The notes under the pieces were generated by a model. It did not search any database. It saw only the letters and a list, made by a program, of their open reading frames with translations, and was not told the origin of the DNA. DNA of 64,000 nucleotides from Phreatobacter stygius. GTDB taxonomy: Bacteria; Pseudomonadota; Alphaproteobacteria; Rhizobiales; Phreatobacteraceae. The translations under genes were made by a program, and so were the position numbers. Positions 17,401-24,816 of this stretch are shown here, one piece after another. The stretch spans positions 992,001 through 1,056,000 of the forward strand of contig NZ_CP039690.1 of the NCBI RefSeq assembly GCF_005144885.1. Direction: 5' to 3'. Each line of letters begins with the position of its first letter. Position 1 is the first letter of the stretch.

Positions 17401-17834
17401 AGACCGGAAACGCCGGCCAGCGCGTCGCGCGCCGCATCCAGCCCGACCATCTCGAAACGGATCGAGATATCGTCCTCGACCTTGGCATCGACCGGCATCA
17501 GGAAGTTGCGGCCTTCGCGCTGGATACCGTGTCCGGCATAATAGAACAGCGCGGCATCGGCATCCTGGGCGGCGCGGGCAAAACGCGCGAATGCGATGTC
17601 CATGCCGCGCTTGTCGATGTCCAGTTCGAGCAGCACCTCGAAGCCCAGTTCACGCAGGAGCGCGGCAATGTCCTCGGCATCGTTGCGGGGATTGGCCAGC
17701 ATGGGCGTACTGGCATAATTGGCGTTGCCGATGACCAGCGCCACGCGCTTGTTTGCCAAAGCGGGGCTTGCCGCGCCGACGATCACGGCTGCGAGCAGCG
17801 CAACCCGAGCAAGAACGCTGACGATGCGTAGCAT
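14478..17834 (-). CDS. Secreted caspase-like (peptidase C14) protein with a second, degenerate caspase domain
   Basis: 1118 aa with a signal peptide (residues 1-28). Caspase domain 1 (about 29-260) begins RVALVIGNANY and has the catalytic dyad: His102 in YYAGHGIQ and Cys153 in DACRNNP. Residues 300-500 are an Arg/Glu/Ala-rich coiled coil with 22-residue repeats. Domain 2 (about 523-730) repeats the caspase pattern (RLALVLGVGSYRSNPLP, LVYLAGLGLQHEGDSYLIP), but the His is Leu598 and the Cys position in LLDLSADHPW is Ser650, so it should be a pseudoenzyme. Two short helical regions with YPTGPF/YPRGPH (770-850) and a hydrophobic stretch follow. A Pro/Arg-rich tail ends in tandem FERPSRPV repeats. 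Role unknown; a periplasmic protease with a built-in pseudo-protease is one reading. Confidence 0.85.
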   Translation of the reverse strand: MLRIVSVLARVALLAAVIVGAASPALANKRVALVIGNANYASTPMLANPRNDAEDIAALLRELGFEVLLELDIDKRGMDIAFARFARAAQDADAALFYYAGHGIQREGRNFLMPVDAKVEDDISIRFEMVGLDAARDALAGVSGLKIMVIDACRNNPVAERLQSRAASRGAMFNLGLANEQVRGTVVVYATQPNNVAADGAGRNSPFTLAFIEQAREPGLRVADMLTRVADSVSRATSGRQVPEFTASGGGQFVLNARETDTQIWQRVREGSRDQIAAFLTDHPRSVHADDARLRLETMDRPSADPAERRARAEADAAARTALAEQNARLEQLQQQLAAMQQEMERRAREAGQATERARVAVGRRARERERAEEATARAQQERLQRTRDAATREAEARLARERRLAERAEAREADARRAREREAAAQATIRELEERLQREREAAAQVAARQAEERSRREREAAAQAAARQAEERARREREASVQAAIREAEERSRRERMAAAGSSGAGPAGALPVIAPTQTETRLALVLGVGSYRSNPLPNALNNAGLMAQTLRDLGFSTIEGADLPQADLRAAIANFMAKARQAGPDSILLVYLAGLGLQHEGDSYLIPSDAAIERESDVPIMGLRLVDLARALGSVQSRARLLLLDLSADHPWAGLGLPVRRGLGVFDAAPGLLIASAVAPGEVMAPFEGAYGRFALALAEQLRAPGLPLDEAIARARLRVHQQSNGRDTPWEASRLPPPVRSLTLPADPMPTGSTLPPAAARRIEGLPVADAYALAVERDSIAGYQEFLRAYPTGPFTRRVLRLLAAKREAMVWRQTLRVGSPQSYWTYLKIYPRGPHAEEARWGLGRLQAPIRPSQDFVEVIYEDIPPPLWGVEIVDDPAFWVPAPPAFYDNVVLAPAHLGPPLAPIWALPPPPAYSWGVLPVAAAAAIVSAPFILPRTLRRPDMPVVLRPPPGGPRPMPRPGLPGAGAPVLGSVGGAVRPLPGAPGGGRLPRPGTDGPVIQRPVGPAVQQDGRPAGRPGMHRPGRRPGPVVLHSRRPDFQPRPQIQRPGSRPSRPIVERPSRPVFERPSRPVFERPSRPAFERPSRPSFRPMGPSRPSFRMSGPSRPFFGGRR
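14560..14679. repeat. 24-bp tandem repeats encoding FERPSRPV units
   Basis: Five units built on GGCCGCGACGG at 24-bp spacing in the 3' end of the caspase-like gene. They encode eight-residue repeats near the C-terminus. Such arrays change length by slippage. Confidence 0.75.
16370..16575. repeat. 66-bp repeats encoding the coiled coil of the caspase-like protein
   Basis: At least three 22-residue units of the form AAAQAAARQAEERSRRERE, about residues 420-498. Heptad-like charge pattern without Pro or Gly. Confidence 0.65.
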
Positions 17835-18101
17835 CTCGCGAGCACTCCCGGTCGATGACCATCAATCGTGAAGATTAACATCAGGCGATGAGACCAGCAA
17901 CGTAAGGGAAACGACCGGATCGTGTTGTGCGATGGCGCACATGGCGAACGCCGGTCATGGTTGCCTGCGCTGAGCGGCGGCCAGCGTTGCGCTCGAGCCT
18001 TCACCAGGATGGTTGACCAGGCCATCCCTCAAATCGACAATCGCCGCAGACGTCCCGCCGTTCGGCCCCTCCGCGCCATCAGCAACCTCGAGAGCAACAG
18101 C

Positions 18102-19166
18102 ATGGTCCACGCGCCCGCTCGTGCCGCATCCGGCAGTCCCGCCGTCCGCATCAATCTTTATTCGGACACGCAGACCAGGCCGACCAATGCCATGAAGACG
18201 GCCATGATGGCGGCGGAGGTCGGCGACGAGCAGCATGGCGACGACCCCACCGTCCATCAGCTCTGCGACCGCATGGCCGCGCTGCTCGGCAAGGAAGCCG
18301 CCATTTTCCTGCCGTCGGGCACCATGTGCAATGTCGTGGCGCTCAACACGCATTGCCGCAGCGGCGACGAGGTGCTGGCCCATGAGACCGCCCATATCCT
18401 CACCAGCGAAGGCGGCAGCCACGCGGCGATCGCCGGCGTGCAGATCAACGCCTTGCGCGGCCCGCGCGGCCTGTTCGACGCGGCTACGCTGCGCGCCGCG
18501 ATACGGCCACGCACGCGTTATGCTCCGCCCCAGACCCTGCTCGAGATCGAGCAAACCGCCAATATCGGCGGCGGCACCATCTGGCCTCGATCGACACTCG
18601 ACGAACTGACGGCGATCGCGCGCAACGAGGGCTGGGCCACCCATATGGACGGCGCCCGTCTGATGAACGCCTGTGTCGCGACCAACATCAGGCCGGCCGA
18701 CATGTGCGCCGGCTTCGACAGCGTCTGGCTCGACTTCACCAAGGGGCTCGGCGCGCCGCTCGGCGCGGTCCTGGCCGGCTCGCACGATTTCATCGGCCGG
18801 GCCTGGCGCTGGAAGCAGCGGCTTGGCGGGTCGATGCGGCAGGCCGGAATTTGTGCCGCCGCCTGTCTTTATGCCCTGGACCACAATGTCGAGCGGCTGG
18901 CCGACGACCATGTCCATGCGCGCGCGCTCGCTGCCGGCTTGGCGCGGCTGCCGGGTGTCGATGTCGCGGAGCCCGACACCAACCTGGTGTTCTTCGACGT
19001 CGCCCGGGCCGGAACCACCGCGGCGGCGCTTCAGGCAGCCCTGCGATCCCAGGGCATCGCGATCAGCCTGCTCGGCGGACGCCTGCGCGCCTGCACCCAC
19101 CTCGACGTCTCCGCATCGATGATCGACGAGACGCTGGGGGCGATCGCCGGGATCATCAGGCGCTAA
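18102..19166 (+). CDS. Low-specificity threonine aldolase (PLP, fold type I)
   Basis: 354 aa from ATG 18102; upstream in-frame codons lack family similarity. The N-terminus INLYSDTQTRPTNAM matches the threonine aldolase start. Asp183 in HMDGARL and Lys214 in DFTKGLGAPLG are the cofactor-binding residues. Cleaves L-threonine or L-allo-threonine to glycine and acetaldehyde in the cytoplasm. Divergent from the caspase-like gene (267 bp between them). A 45-bp relic of a second copy of its 3' end lies at 21143. Confidence 0.88.
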   Translation: MVHAPARAASGSPAVRINLYSDTQTRPTNAMKTAMMAAEVGDEQHGDDPTVHQLCDRMAALLGKEAAIFLPSGTMCNVVALNTHCRSGDEVLAHETAHILTSEGGSHAAIAGVQINALRGPRGLFDAATLRAAIRPRTRYAPPQTLLEIEQTANIGGGTIWPRSTLDELTAIARNEGWATHMDGARLMNACVATNIRPADMCAGFDSVWLDFTKGLGAPLGAVLAGSHDFIGRAWRWKQRLGGSMRQAGICAAACLYALDHNVERLADDHVHARALAAGLARLPGVDVAEPDTNLVFFDVARAGTTAAALQAALRSQGIAISLLGGRLRACTHLDVSASMIDETLGAIAGIIRR

Positions 19167-19208
19167 GCATCGCGCCGGTGAGGCAGCGCGCGCGCCCGCC
19201 AAAAGGCG

Positions 19209-20366
19209 TCAGGCCAGATAGATCTGTGCGAGCTTAACCCAATAGCTTGCGGCCGGAAGGATCGTGTCGTCGTTGAAATCATAGCTTGGATGATGCAGCG
19301 GATAGCTCTGTTCGCCATTGCCGAGCACGACATAGGCCCCCGGCCGGTTGGCCAGGAACAAGGCGAAATCGTCGCTGACCGACATCGGCCGCTCGAGATC
19401 GGCGACGCCGTCGCTGCCGAAATGCTCTGCTGCGGTCCTGCGGGCAAAGGCGGTCTCGTCCGGATCGTTGACGAGCGCGGGGCAGCCCGGCGTGACCGTC
19501 ACCTCCGCCTCGATCCCGAAGCTCCGCGCGTGGTTCGACACGATGGCCCTGACCCGGTCGACCAGGACGGCGCGCACGGCCGGCGTGAAAGACCTGAGAT
19601 TCAGGCGCAGATCGGCCGTATCGGGAATGACGTTTCCCGCCTCGCCCGAATGAAACGCACCGACCGTCAGGACGGCGCTGTCGAGCGGGTCGACATTGCG
19701 CGATATGACGGTTTGCAGGGCTGTGACCATCGCCGCTCCGGCGACCAGGGGATCCCGGCTGAGATGCGGCAGCGCGGCATGACCGCCGAAGCCGCGCAGG
19801 CGGACGTCGATCTTGTCGATGGCAGCCCAGAACACACCGGGCTTGAAACCGAGCACGCCCGTCTTCATGCCCGGCATATTGTGCAGGCCGAACACGGCAT
19901 CGCAGTCGAAAAGTGCGAACAGCCCTTGATCGATCATCGCCGCGGCGCCCCGGCCGATCTCTTCGGCGGGCTGGAAGATCACGTTGATCGTGCCGTCGAA
20001 TCCTCTGGTCTCGGCCAGGAAGCGCGCGGCGGCCAGCAGGATCGCGCTGTGGCCGTCATGGCCGCAGGCGTGCATTTTGCCGGGATGACGGCTCGCATGC
20101 GACGCGCCGGTTGCTTCCTGAATCGGCAGGGCGTCGAAATCGGCCCGGATCCCGAGCGAGCGCCTGCCGGTGCCCTGCGACAGACTGCCCACGACGCCCG
20201 TGCCGCCCAGTCCACGGTGCACCCGGTAGCCCCAGCCCTGGAGCAGCCGCGCGATCGTCTCGCTGGTCCGGTTTTCCGCGAAGGCCAATTCCGGATGCAT
20301 GTGAAAATCCCGGCGCAGGCGCGTGAACTCGTCGCCCCACTCCGCCATTCCGGCCAAGATCGACAT
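19209..20366 (-). CDS. M20 family amidohydrolase / aminoacylase (hippurate-hydrolase type)
   Basis: 385 aa from ATG 20366 with GAGGGGG upstream. Begins DFHMHPELAFAENRTS. Metal-site motifs of the M20D group are present: Cys101/His103 in HACGHDGH, the catalytic Glu pair in QPAEE, and HHPSYDFNDD near the C-terminus. The lid domain begins about GVFWAAIDKI. Hydrolyses N-acyl amino acids or related amides in the cytoplasm. It converges with the threonine aldolase and is downstream of the DUF1203 gene in the same direction (52 bp). Confidence 0.9.
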   Translation of the reverse strand: MSILAGMAEWGDEFTRLRRDFHMHPELAFAENRTSETIARLLQGWGYRVHRGLGGTGVVGSLSQGTGRRSLGIRADFDALPIQEATGASHASRHPGKMHACGHDGHSAILLAAARFLAETRGFDGTINVIFQPAEEIGRGAAAMIDQGLFALFDCDAVFGLHNMPGMKTGVLGFKPGVFWAAIDKIDVRLRGFGGHAALPHLSRDPLVAGAAMVTALQTVISRNVDPLDSAVLTVGAFHSGEAGNVIPDTADLRLNLRSFTPAVRAVLVDRVRAIVSNHARSFGIEAEVTVTPGCPALVNDPDETAFARRTAAEHFGSDGVADLERPMSVSDDFALFLANRPGAYVVLGNGEQSYPLHHPSYDFNDDTILPAASYWVKLAQIYLA

Positions 20367-20418
20367 TCGGTCCCCCTCGCCCGGCCCGCGGCGCCAAGCC
20401 GCAGGACGGCCTCGACAC

Positions 20419-20889
20419 TCAGACCCGCTCGATGCGGCAGAGCATGCAGCCGGCCCTGGCGGTATGGACATTGACATGTGCGACATCCTTGCGGCCGAGC
20501 AGCATCTGCAGCGTGCCGTCGCACTCCTTGCCTTCGACCAGTTCGTTGGCGTCGTAGATCGCCATGCCGTCCTCGTCATAGGAGCGCAGCACGACCAGGC
20601 GATTGCGCACGATGTCGGGGATCGTGTTTTCGGCGGTAAACTGGCTGCATTCCGTGCCGCACATGAAAATTGCGGTCGGGTGGCCGTAGACGCTCCGGGG
20701 TTTTGGAACCTGATATGACAGCAGCAGCATGCCGTTGTCGGCCGGGGCTTCCGTCAGGCAATGCCGGCACGGATAGGTCTTGCCGGCCTCGACACGCCGG
20801 GTGATCGGATAGCCGAAATCGTCGATGGCCGATTTCCGGGTTTTTTCGGCGAAGCCGGTGTCGAGCGGAATGCAGCGGAATTGATGCAT
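20419..20889 (-). CDS. DUF1203 family protein
   Basis: 156 aa. Recognised by the family pattern: MHQFRCIPLDT at the start, YPCRHCLTEAPADNGMLLLSYQVP, a central FMCGTECSQF and the end VNVHTARAGCMLCRIERV. The conserved Cys pairs (CRHC, CMLC) suggest a metal or redox site, but no function is known. Probably co-transcribed with the M20 amidohydrolase. Confidence 0.85.
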   Translation of the reverse strand: MHQFRCIPLDTGFAEKTRKSAIDDFGYPITRRVEAGKTYPCRHCLTEAPADNGMLLLSYQVPKPRSVYGHPTAIFMCGTECSQFTAENTIPDIVRNRLVVLRSYDEDGMAIYDANELVEGKECDGTLQMLLGRKDVAHVNVHTARAGCMLCRIERV

Positions 20890-21282
20890 GGCCTGATCCT
20901 TGTCCCACGTCGAGCGCGCGTGTTGCTTTCGGGCGGCGTCTGTTTCGCCCGAGCCTTTCAGGCGCCGCCTGCGCGTTGCGGCGGCGACCGCAGCCCGTCG
21001 ATGACAGTCAGCCTAGGCGGCGCCCGACGCGGCCCGCCATCCGTTTCTTGCGGTCGAAACCGATGGAGACGGGACGGTCGGAGGGCGGGGGCGGTCAGGT
21101 CGGGGATGGATCGGCTTGGCCATGACGACATGGCTCACGCTAATGATCGACGAGACCCTGGATGCCATCACTGGGACAATCAGGCGCGAACATCGTGCAG
21201 GCTGAATCGGTGAAGGCCAAAGCACGAGGCCGGGCGAACCGGGGCGACGAACCCGCATCAACGCTATGGATGTCGCTGAAAC
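20890..21282. other. Intergenic region with a gene relic
   Basis: About 390 bp upstream of the DUF1203 gene. Apart from the threonine aldolase relic at 21143-21187 I see no gene. The DUF1203 promoter should be in its left part. Confidence 0.5.
21143..21187 (+). pseudogene. Relic of a threonine aldolase 3' end
   Basis: Translates as MIDETLDAITGTIRR, against MIDETLGAIAGIIRR at the end of the intact gene (19119-19163). About 36 of 45 bases agree. The similarity stops sharply at both ends, so this is a scrap of a lost paralogue or partial duplication, not a gene. Confidence 0.6.
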
Positions 21283-21297
21283 TTGGCGCTCCTAGGG
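21283..21297. repeat. Degenerate copy of the tRNA-Glu 3' end (candidate att site)
   Basis: TTGGCGCTCC followed by TAGGG matches the tRNA-Glu 3' end at 22962-22977 (TTGGCGCTCC-C-TAGGG) in the same orientation, with one base missing. It lies on the 3' side of the tRNA, where an integrative element would leave its distal copy. Confidence 0.5.
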
Positions 21298-21460
21298 AAC
21301 CCACAGGGTCGAGCGATCTCTAAGTTGGACAAAGGTCGATCATGCCAATGTTTTCTACGTGCTCCCGGAGGATCAGGTGCCCTCAGCCCGGGATCCATGT
21401 CCCGCTAAACCGGAATGTCGGTGGGTAGGCCGCAGTGTACAAACAGTCCGATGCCGCGAG

Positions 21461-22096
21461 TTACCGGAAGTAAGCCAAGCCCTGAATAAAGCGCGGAAAA
21501 GCTCCAACCACTTCGAAAATCCGAGGATTAAGATATTTCATGGCGAAGCGCGGGGAGACTGCCAAAAGCCACAAAATTCCGACGATAGGAAGCGCAGTAA
21601 CCAGGTTTAGAACGATAACTAAGGTACTCAGAGGAGCCGATAAGAACTGCGCACTCATCGCAAGTGCTGCCATTCGCTTGCGACGTGGGTCATCCCAAAG
21701 CTTACCCTCACGGGGATCTGTTCCCGTGTGGATTTTAACGACTTGCCGTCCAGCTCTTTCAATCAACCGTCTATTTTCGTTTGGGTCTAATTCTTTTGCG
21801 GCGCTCGATGTCTCATTTTCCTCTTTCATGATGGCGTAGATAGCGAGCGGAAAGAATAGCGGCGCGCACCACGCGGCGCCCCATACGAAACGGCGATCCA
21901 AAGCGTCCTTGATTTCAACCCTTACCCAATCACGATCGACTTGATTGGCCCTGGGGTCGGAGAGCACGGACTGCGCGATACTCTTGAGCTCGGCAAACTT
22001 CGCACGCGACAGGTAGGCGGCGGCGGCCTGAATGGCACCAACCATCACTAACGCTAGAAGGGCCAAAAAGGCGGGTTCCGTTAGATAACCCCTCAT
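21461..22096 (-). CDS. Unknown membrane protein
   Basis: 211 aa. Hydrophobic spans at about 8-28 (FLALLALVMVGAIQAAAAYL), 70-90 (VWGAAWCAPLFFPLAIYAIM) and a long stretch at 145-185 that fits two spans. A charged, probably cytosolic region of about 50 residues (EENETSSAAKELDPNENRR) lies between. No family recognised. The start overlaps the stop of the upstream gene by 4 bp (ATGA), so the pair is translationally coupled. Lower G+C than the host genes. Confidence 0.65.
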   Translation of the reverse strand: MRGYLTEPAFLALLALVMVGAIQAAAAYLSRAKFAELKSIAQSVLSDPRANQVDRDWVRVEIKDALDRRFVWGAAWCAPLFFPLAIYAIMKEENETSSAAKELDPNENRRLIERAGRQVVKIHTGTDPREGKLWDDPRRKRMAALAMSAQFLSAPLSTLVIVLNLVTALPIVGILWLLAVSPRFAMKYLNPRIFEVVGAFPRFIQGLAYFR

Positions 22097-22365
22097 TTTC
22101 CGTTCCTTTCGAGACTCTCCAGGATCTTCTTGAGCTCTCGACGTTCGTCCGAAACCTTATATTGCACGCAGTAGAGTCCAAAATGGATAAGGATCAAGCC
22201 TATAACAAGGCCTTGGTTGGCTAGCCCCCATTCCCTGATCCTATCGTCGATGCCGAGGAAGAGGAACATTCCCGCAGCGCCGCCAAACCAAGTGGCGGCG
22301 TGAAGCGCATAAGCACCGGCAAGCTTCGGAAGCTCCTTGACTATCCTCTCGACTAATCCCTGCAT
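22093..22365 (-). CDS. Unknown small membrane protein
   Basis: 90 aa from ATG 22365, chosen for the purine-rich GGCGAGGGG just upstream; ATG 22386 would add seven residues. Two membrane spans (about 18-38 and 51-70) and a charged C-terminal helix DERRELKKILESLERNGK. No family recognised. Coupled to the following gene by a 4-bp overlap; the two proteins probably work together in the membrane. Confidence 0.65.
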   Translation of the reverse strand: MQGLVERIVKELPKLAGAYALHAATWFGGAAGMFLFLGIDDRIREWGLANQGLVIGLILIHFGLYCVQYKVSDERRELKKILESLERNGK

Positions 22366-22386
22366 GCACCCCTCGCCCCCGGGCAT

Positions 22387-22961
22387 CTTTCCAGAGGCTC
22401 AACCCAAAGTCGAACCGTTCAGGAGTGGTAGTCGGTGGCCCTCGCCATGCCCCGCAAGAGCATCGGATACTTATCGGGTCGGCATGGCGCGACTTAGTGC
22501 ACGGCCTCTTCCCCACCCGCACTCAAACTGCAAGAGCGTCATTGGGCAGATTGCTTCGCCGATTGACGGCAGACGTACTGGCCGAATCTCGAGCGAAGCG
22601 AGGAAGCAGAGCCAAGCCAAGTTTGAGTTCTTCCTACGGAAAAGCGGATTGGGGGCTGAGGGCCGGCCGCGCCACTCATGCTGATCCGACTGAAAGTTAA
22701 AAAAAGCGACGAATTTGGTCCGCAAAGGCGCGCAAGCGCCCGGCAGTCATGTTTGGACGTCGGCAGGTTGAGGAGCAAGTGCGGTAAAGCTCGTGACGAG
22801 GCGCGATCCTTGACGCCGGCATGCACACGAAGCAGCGCGAGCGAACGCAACTCGGCGCAACTAGCGCGTCGTACGTCGGCCCTGTGGGAGTTCTATGTGG
22901 GAAGATCTCCGAGCGCTCAAACTCAGGGCAAAAAATTCCAAATATTTTCAATGATTTAGAT
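22387..22961. other. Intergenic region inside the island
   Basis: 575 bp without a frame that has a family signature, convincing ribosome site or consistent codon use. It should contain the promoter for the two membrane-protein genes. Confidence 0.45.
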
Positions 22962-22962
22962 T

Positions 22963-23038
22963 TGGCGCTCCCTAGGGGACTCGAACCCCTGTTTTCGCCG
23001 TGAGAGGGCGACGTCCTAGACCGCTAGACGAAGGGAGC
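22963..23038 (-). tRNA. tRNA-Glu (anticodon CUC)
   Basis: 76 nt with encoded CCA. Acceptor GCTCCCT pairs with AGGGAGC, discriminator G. D-arm TCTAGCGGTCTAGGA, anticodon loop CTCTCAC between TCGCC and GGCGA gives CUC, and the T-arm is AGGGGTTCGAGTCCCCT. Reads GAG codons. Its 3' end appears to have served as an integration site. Confidence 0.95.
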
Positions 23039-23136
23039 GCGGCCGCATTCGCTGCGGAGCGCGCTTCATAAGCGGAAAGGGCCGGGCCGGTCAAGAACGC
23101 TGTCGCGCGATATCAGGCAATTCGCCGCGCGGCCGG

Positions 23137-23487
23137 TCAGGGCCGTGGCACCTGCGGGCCGCCCACCGTGATCCGGTGCACTTCCTTCAGCGATTTCAGG
23201 TCGTAGATGACGATGACCGGCACGCCGCTCTGGTCATAGGTCACGGTCAGCTGGCCGTCGGCGGCGAGCGCCGACACCACCTTGCCGCCCTGCGGATCGA
23301 TGGCGCCGAGCTTCACCGGGCCGGACGGCCCCTGCGCGCCCATCAACCGATAGGCGATCACCGCCAGCACCGTGCCGACGCCGGCAATCATGATGATCGA
23401 GGAGACGATCGAGATGCGGCGGATCTTGGCGACGACGGCTTCGCTCGCGGGGTCGTTGACATCGGGATCGGAGGAAGTGTTGTTCAT
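23137..23487 (-). CDS. Small single-span membrane protein, unknown function
   Basis: 116 aa from ATG 23487. Charged N-terminus, one membrane span (about 27-48, ISIVSSIIMIAGVGTVLAVIAY), then a small periplasmic beta-rich domain ending EVHRITVGGP. It resembles the small conserved proteins found divergent to RluA/RluD genes in alphaproteobacteria (DUF6476-like, from memory). Its start lies 25 bp from the divergent pseudouridine synthase gene, so the two share a promoter region. Confidence 0.7.
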   Translation of the reverse strand: MNNTSSDPDVNDPASEAVVAKIRRISIVSSIIMIAGVGTVLAVIAYRLMGAQGPSGPVKLGAIDPQGGKVVSALAADGQLTVTYDQSGVPVIVIYDLKSLKEVHRITVGGPQVPRP

Positions 23488-23512
23488 CGCGCAATCTGAT
23501 GGAGTTTTGGGC

Positions 23513-24496
23513 GTGGCGGACGAAATGCAGGATTTCGTGGTGGGGGCGGACGAGGCGCGCGAGCGGATCGACCGGCTTCTGGCGCGCCACGTACCTTCGC
23601 TGAGCCGGTCGCGCCTGAAGGCGCTGATCGAGGCGGGACACGTCACGCTGAGCGGCCGGACCATGACGGATGCCGGCCAAAGGGTCAATCAAGGCGACCA
23701 GGTGCGGCTCGCCGTGCCGGAACCGGAGGACCCGACGCCGCTGGGCGAAGCGATCCCGCTCACCGTCGTCTTCGAGGACGATGAGCTGATCGTCATCGAC
23801 AAGCCCGCGGGCCTGGTGGTGCATCCCGCCGCCGGCCATTGGACCGGCACCCTGGTCAATGCGCTGATCGCCCATTGCGGCGCCAGCCTGTCCGGCATTG
23901 GCGGCATCCGGCGGCCGGGCATCGTCCATCGCCTGGACAAGGACACCACCGGCCTGATGGTCGTCGCCAAGACCGATCGGGCGCATGTGGCCTTGAGCCG
24001 CCAATTCGCCGACCACGGCCGCTCCGGCCCGCTGGAGCGCGCCTATGTGGCGCTGGTCTGGGGCCGGCCGAAGCCCGACCACTTCACCGTCGACGAGCCG
24101 CTCGACCGCGATCCGCGCAATCGCGAACGGATCGCGGTGCGCAAGGGTGGCCGCGAGGCGATCACCCATGTCGGCGTCGAGACCGCCTTCCTCGACGGGC
24201 TGGTGGCCGAGGTGTCCTGTCGCCTGGAGACCGGACGCACCCATCAGATCCGCGTCCACATGGCCCATCGCGGCCATCCCCTCCTCGGCGACGAGACCTA
24301 TGCCAAGGGTTTCAAGACCAAGACGAGCAAATTACCGGATGCCGCCCGCCTGGCGCTCGAGGCGCTCGGACGCCAGGCCCTGCACGCCGCGGTCCTCGGC
24401 TTCGAACACCCGACGACCGGCAAGGTCTTGCATTTCGAGAGCCTCCTGCCGGCCGACATGCAGCACCTGGTCGACGCGCTCGGCGCTCCCGTGTAA
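23513..24496 (+). CDS. RluA-family 23S rRNA pseudouridine synthase (RluD-like)
   Basis: 327 aa from GTG 23513, with GGAG eight bases upstream; ATG 23525 is the alternative. N-terminal S4 RNA-binding domain (RIDRLLARHVPSLSRSRLKALIEAGHV), then the catalytic domain with the family motif HRLDKDTTGLMVVAK, whose Asp attacks uridine, and RLETGRTHQIRVHM near the C-terminus. Isomerises uridines in large-subunit rRNA helix 69 if it is a true RluD. Confidence 0.9.
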   Translation: MADEMQDFVVGADEARERIDRLLARHVPSLSRSRLKALIEAGHVTLSGRTMTDAGQRVNQGDQVRLAVPEPEDPTPLGEAIPLTVVFEDDELIVIDKPAGLVVHPAAGHWTGTLVNALIAHCGASLSGIGGIRRPGIVHRLDKDTTGLMVVAKTDRAHVALSRQFADHGRSGPLERAYVALVWGRPKPDHFTVDEPLDRDPRNRERIAVRKGGREAITHVGVETAFLDGLVAEVSCRLETGRTHQIRVHMAHRGHPLLGDETYAKGFKTKTSKLPDAARLALEALGRQALHAAVLGFEHPTTGKVLHFESLLPADMQHLVDALGAPV

Positions 24497-24816
24497 GATC
24501 ACAAACCGGCTGGCAGCATGGTTTGCTTGGGGTCGGCGGCGCTCACGGGAACGTGCGGCGATGTGATCATCCGATTTCGCACTTGCAGCGTATAATCGCG
24601 GAGTTCGGGCGGCTTCCCATGCATCCATGCAAGGAAGCATTGCCGAATATGGCGCCCAAAAGGGTCCGAAAGTCACCCTTCCGCCATCATGTTGAGTGCA
24701 TATATGAGGGTGTCACGGCTGGCGTTTCGCAGCCGTGCTCTACGGGTTGCCTGGGCCTTGGGGCAGGCGATCCGGGTTCGCCGGATGGTCCGGGGGCCGA
24801 GAATAAGGAGAGCTTT
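24497..24816 (+). promoter_or_regulatory. rpoH upstream region
   Basis: 320 bp without a gene. TATAAT at 24591-24596 is a possible -10 but lacks a good -35; the long leader may carry regulation. No clear heat-shock promoter could be identified by eye. Confidence 0.3.

Larger units (their letters stand above)
21283..22977. mobile_element. Small tRNA-Glu-associated island (about 1.7 kb)
   Basis: Bracketed by the tRNA-Glu 3' end and its partial copy. The interior is clearly poorer in G+C than the flanks and carries two genes with no host-like relatives that I recognise. No integrase is present, so it is either a decayed element or a passively inserted cargo. 22387-22961 inside it holds no supported gene. 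Confidence 0.45.

Noticed and set aside
22471-22951. Several 80-100 codon frames between the island membrane genes and tRNA-Glu
   Set aside because: Overlapping on both strands, no family pattern, no good ribosome sites.
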